Shown here in pieces: positions 61,379-64,000 of a stretch of 64,000 bases of DNA (positions are counted from its first letter, which is position 1; every line of letters starts with the position of its first letter). The DNA is taken from NCBI GenBank assembly GCA_016716665.1, contig JADJVH010000016.1:1-64000 (forward strand). Reading direction: 5' to 3'. The notes below the pieces were generated by a model that was given only the letters and a program-made list of their open reading frames with translations, did not search any database and was not told the DNA's origin. Source of the stretch: Candidatus Opimibacter iunctus. Lineage in GTDB: Bacteria; Bacteroidota; Bacteroidia; Chitinophagales; Saprospiraceae. Both the position numbers and the translations under genes were made by a program.

Positions 61379-64000
61379 TTACTTATTCGTACTGTTCAAG
61401 GTTGCAGTGGCTCCGATATTCAGGTGCGCTTTCAACGATTCTACATCTTCCTTAAGTTTACTATAGATCGTATCCTGTTCGTTCATCTGTGCCTGCAGCG
61501 ACTTCAGATGGGCATCACGTTGCTGCAGTACTTCTGCGATTTCGATCGGACGCAATCCGATGGAAGTATTGATCACCACTGTTGTCTCAAGCGGTGAGGA
61601 AGACCATGCTTTGCCAAAGATCAGTGGCAGGATCTCTGCAGTCAGCTCATCTTTGCCGATGGCGATACCAATGCCATCATTCTTGCCTGATGGGATGATA
61701 TAATCTCCCAATTCAACAGGACCTTGTACAAAGACGGGTACCTGGCCCAGGAATCCAACTTTTTCAAAATTATCCTGCTCTGCTTCATCAGGCTGGTTAC
61801 CAAGCACCACAGGCTTTGTAGAAATAGCAAGGATCTGGTCTGCACCGGTAGTCACTTTTGAAATGCGGCCACCATGGACACCGACGATCTCGCCTCCCAT
61901 AAACTGCTCCGTCGAATGCAGCTTTGGCAGGTACTCTGCATAGTCAGCACCTTGCGAACCGTAGGTCACACCTCCGGATTTAACCGCTTTGGTTACACCC
62001 CATGTCAGCGCTTTAGCGACCAGGTCTATCGGATTGAATGAAATCATGTTTTGCATATCATTCTGCACCCCCCACTCGATCAACCTGTATACATATCCTC
62101 CATTGGTACTGAAGATGTCAATATCCGGACACACGTCAAGATCAATCAGGATATCACTAAACGTTGGTACTGTAGGAATCGTAAATAAATCTGAAGACAG
62201 ATCAATCTCCGGAACATCAGGTATGGTAAACGCAGGTATATCAGGGATAGCAAATGCAGGTACATCAGGGATGCCAAAGGCCGGAACATTTGGAATAGCA
62301 AACGCCGGAACATCTGGTACTGTAAACGACGGTACATCTGGTATGGTCAACCCGGGAAAAATCGTCCCTACTCCATCTATTGATACGGATGGAATATCAG
62401 GTAGCGCAACCCCTGGAAAATCAGGTAATGACTGGCCTGGAAAATCAGGAAGGTCTAATCCAGGATAGTCAGGCAGTGTCAGCCCGGGAAAATCAGGCAG
62501 CGCAAGTCCCGGAAAATCAGGTATAGCAAACGCAGGTATGGTTGCTCCGTTCCACACTGTACCAAAGAGATTGAAATTGTTGGCAAACTGGGTCCAGAAG
62601 ATCGTCACCGGATTGTAATCAGCGATGGTGATACATACCGCAGACCATATTTCTTCATTAGTAGGAATGGGCGGTGATCCGATATCACTCAGCACATAGC
62701 CTTCAATCCGTCCTGCTATACTATTGTCTCCTTTATAGAAGGTTACAAAATTATTCTGTGCAGTGGTTGTAGGGTTATTGATCCGGATGGCAATACCATC
62801 ACTGGTACCCCCTTCGGTATTATTAAAATAAGCTACATGTTCGCCGTTAGGCCCTAATGTACCTTCTCCATTAACTACAAGGCCTGCATTGAATGTTGCG
62901 AGCTTATCTACATCAAGTGTACCTGTCAGGTGAGAAGGATTCATGCCTGCGACTACAAGAGGTCCATCAAGCGTGATATCTCCACCTACGTTGATGTCTC
63001 CATCGACGGTAAGTGAACCAGTCAGGTGGGTTGGTGCCATATTGGCTACTGTCAACGCATCATTGAGGGTCGTTGCTTTATCAACAGTGAGTGTACCATT
63101 GAGTGTGGTCGCCTTGTTGCTGGTAACAGTCAGGGTATTATTGAACGTACTTGCCCCATCCACATTGAGTGTCTTGTCCACATCAAGTGAACCGGTCAGA
63201 CTGGTTGGTGCATTGTTAGCAACAGTAAGTGAGCTGTTGAGCGTCGTTGACTTATCTACAGTCAGGGTTCCAGACAGGTGTGTAGCCTGCATGCCGATGA
63301 CATCAAGCGTATTCTTGATCGTCATAGGCCCCTGAACCAATAAGGTCTTTCCGACAGTCAGTGGACCTGTCAGATGCGTTGGAGCCATGTTGGCTACCGT
63401 CAGTGAATCATTGAGTGTCGTTGCTTTATCCACATCAAGGGTACCTGAAAGACGCGTGGGGTTCATACCTGTCACGTCCAGTGAGCCATTGAGGATTGTA
63501 TTTCCATTGATGTTGAGGTCACCGGTAAAATCAAATGTGCCCATGATATTGATATGCCCGTCCTTATCAATGATCAGGCGTGGGATATTATTCGTGATAA
63601 AGGTGAGATCCTTCCTGTCTGTAGTACCGAGTACCGGAGGGCCACCGCCTTTCACCTTATGCGCATTGGCATTACCATCGAGTGTCCAGTATATAGCGGT
63701 CTGGTCCAGGGTAAAGCTGCCCCTGTCATCACCACTACCCTGCTCGCCATTGCCATTGATCACCGATCCGGCCTTTTCAGCATAGAATGCATAAGGCACA
63801 GCGTAGAGCTTGCTGGTGGTCACCAGTTGAAAGTCCTCGCTATCCGCATTCTTGATGGAGATACGGACCCATAGCGGCTTACTCCAGGGTACTTCTGCAA
63901 AAGCACCTTTGACCGCCTTACCTTCTCCTATCGTGATATTGAGGAGGCCAAATTCACCTGAGGTGGCATCATGCAACTCCGTATACACGATTTCTTCTGA
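61379..64000 (-). CDS. Giant fibre-like surface protein, paralogue, cut by the window edge
   Basis: The frame is open to the right edge (base 64000), so about 40-50 N-terminal residues including the signal peptide are missing; 873 residues are visible. It follows the same plan as the protein at 58501: head (WVRISIKNADSEDFQLVTTS), shaft of THLTGSLDVDKTLNVDGAST-type repeats, Pro-rich zone with PDFPGLTLPDYPGLDLPD and IPDVPAFTIP runs, then the G2-like domain with SQGADYAEYLPKLHSTEQFM, GGRISKVTTGADQILAISTK and a C-terminal coiled coil. It lacks the Cys-rich island. The gap to the downstream copy is 31 bp, so the two are probably one operon. They may form a homo- or hetero-oligomeric surface fibre. 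Confidence 0.8.
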   Translation of the reverse strand, partial: SEEIVYTELHDATSGEFGLLNITIGEGKAVKGAFAEVPWSKPLWVRISIKNADSEDFQLVTTSKLYAVPYAFYAEKAGSVINGNGEQGSGDDRGSFTLDQTAIYWTLDGNANAHKVKGGGPPVLGTTDRKDLTFITNNIPRLIIDKDGHINIMGTFDFTGDLNINGNTILNGSLDVTGMNPTRLSGTLDVDKATTLNDSLTVANMAPTHLTGPLTVGKTLLVQGPMTIKNTLDVIGMQATHLSGTLTVDKSTTLNSSLTVANNAPTSLTGSLDVDKTLNVDGASTFNNTLTVTSNKATTLNGTLTVDKATTLNDALTVANMAPTHLTGSLTVDGDINVGGDITLDGPLVVAGMNPSHLTGTLDVDKLATFNAGLVVNGEGTLGPNGEHVAYFNNTEGGTSDGIAIRINNPTTTAQNNFVTFYKGDNSIAGRIEGYVLSDIGSPPIPTNEEIWSAVCITIADYNPVTIFWTQFANNFNLFGTVWNGATIPAFAIPDFPGLALPDFPGLTLPDYPGLDLPDFPGQSLPDFPGVALPDIPSVSIDGVGTIFPGLTIPDVPSFTVPDVPAFAIPNVPAFGIPDVPAFAIPDIPAFTIPDVPEIDLSSDLFTIPTVPTFSDILIDLDVCPDIDIFSTNGGYVYRLIEWGVQNDMQNMISFNPIDLVAKALTWGVTKAVKSGGVTYGSQGADYAEYLPKLHSTEQFMGGEIVGVHGGRISKVTTGADQILAISTKPVVLGNQPDEAEQDNFEKVGFLGQVPVFVQGPVELGDYIIPSGKNDGIGIAIGKDELTAEILPLIFGKAWSSSPLETTVVINTSIGLRPIEIAEVLQQRDAHLKSLQAQMNEQDTIYSKLKEDVESLKAHLNIGATATLNSTNK

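Noticed and set aside
58501..64000. Prophage tail region
   Set aside because: Both proteins have the exported Bacteroidota head (a signal peptide is seen in the complete one), and no capsid, terminase, portal, lysis or integrase gene lies in the window.

Overview
The window looks like a chromosomal segment of a Bacteroidota bacterium, most likely from the Saprospiria/Chitinophagia side of the phylum. Pointers are type IX secretion (T9SS) sorting domains of both the type A and the CHU_C (type B, gliding-motility-associated) kind, the conserved lptD / N-acetylmuramoyl-alanine amidase / mlaD neighbourhood, a Bacteroidota-type ParE, TAnnTTTG promoter -7 elements, and many secreted proteins whose signal peptides end in AQ. 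There is no rRNA, integrase, transposase, prophage or CRISPR array. One tRNA gene, tRNA-Ser(UGA), is present.

Layout. 0-3.4 kb: end of a porin-like barrel, cytochrome bd oxidase cydAB, and a DUF1415 gene. 3.7-9.6 kb (minus strand): a small secreted protein, lon, a repeat-rich gap, and parE. 9.8-16.6 kb: a giant T9SS type B repeat protein, a small secreted protein, cvpA, and an ECF sigma factor with a membrane anti-sigma-like TonB-C protein. 17-21 kb: acylphosphatase, a dihydrodipicolinate-reductase-like enzyme, tRNA-Ser, an S74 tail-fibre-like protein and a small secreted protein. 21-29 kb: two giant paralogous T9SS type B proteins in tandem. 29-35 kb: a TPR lipoprotein, a barrel protein, a T9SS-sorted thioredoxin-like protein and a six-hairpin-glycosidase-like protein. 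35.4-38.9 kb: a tight TIR / outer-membrane barrel / patatin operon, the best candidate for an undescribed system. 39.8-46.7 kb: two amidase paralogues around a GNAT fusion, crcB and a CPA2 antiporter. 46.8-54.1 kb: a DUF6438 lipoprotein, an M43-type metalloprotease, lptD, amidase and mlaD (outer-membrane biogenesis). 54.3-58.4 kb: secreted or outer-membrane proteins and a TlpA-like thioredoxin. 58.5-64 kb: two paralogous giant fibre-like proteins with repeats of the IPDFPG type, the second cut by the window edge.

Two features cut across the window. First, at least four single-base frame breaks fall in genes that are otherwise well conserved (cydA twice, parE, one amidase), with a fifth probable one in a small membrane protein. 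Since parE is essential, indel errors in the assembly are the simplest explanation. Second, intergenic gaps are filled with several families of short dispersed or tandem repeats, many palindromic, which recur at gene ends throughout the window.

Functional assignments rest on motif recognition by eye. No database search or structure prediction was run.
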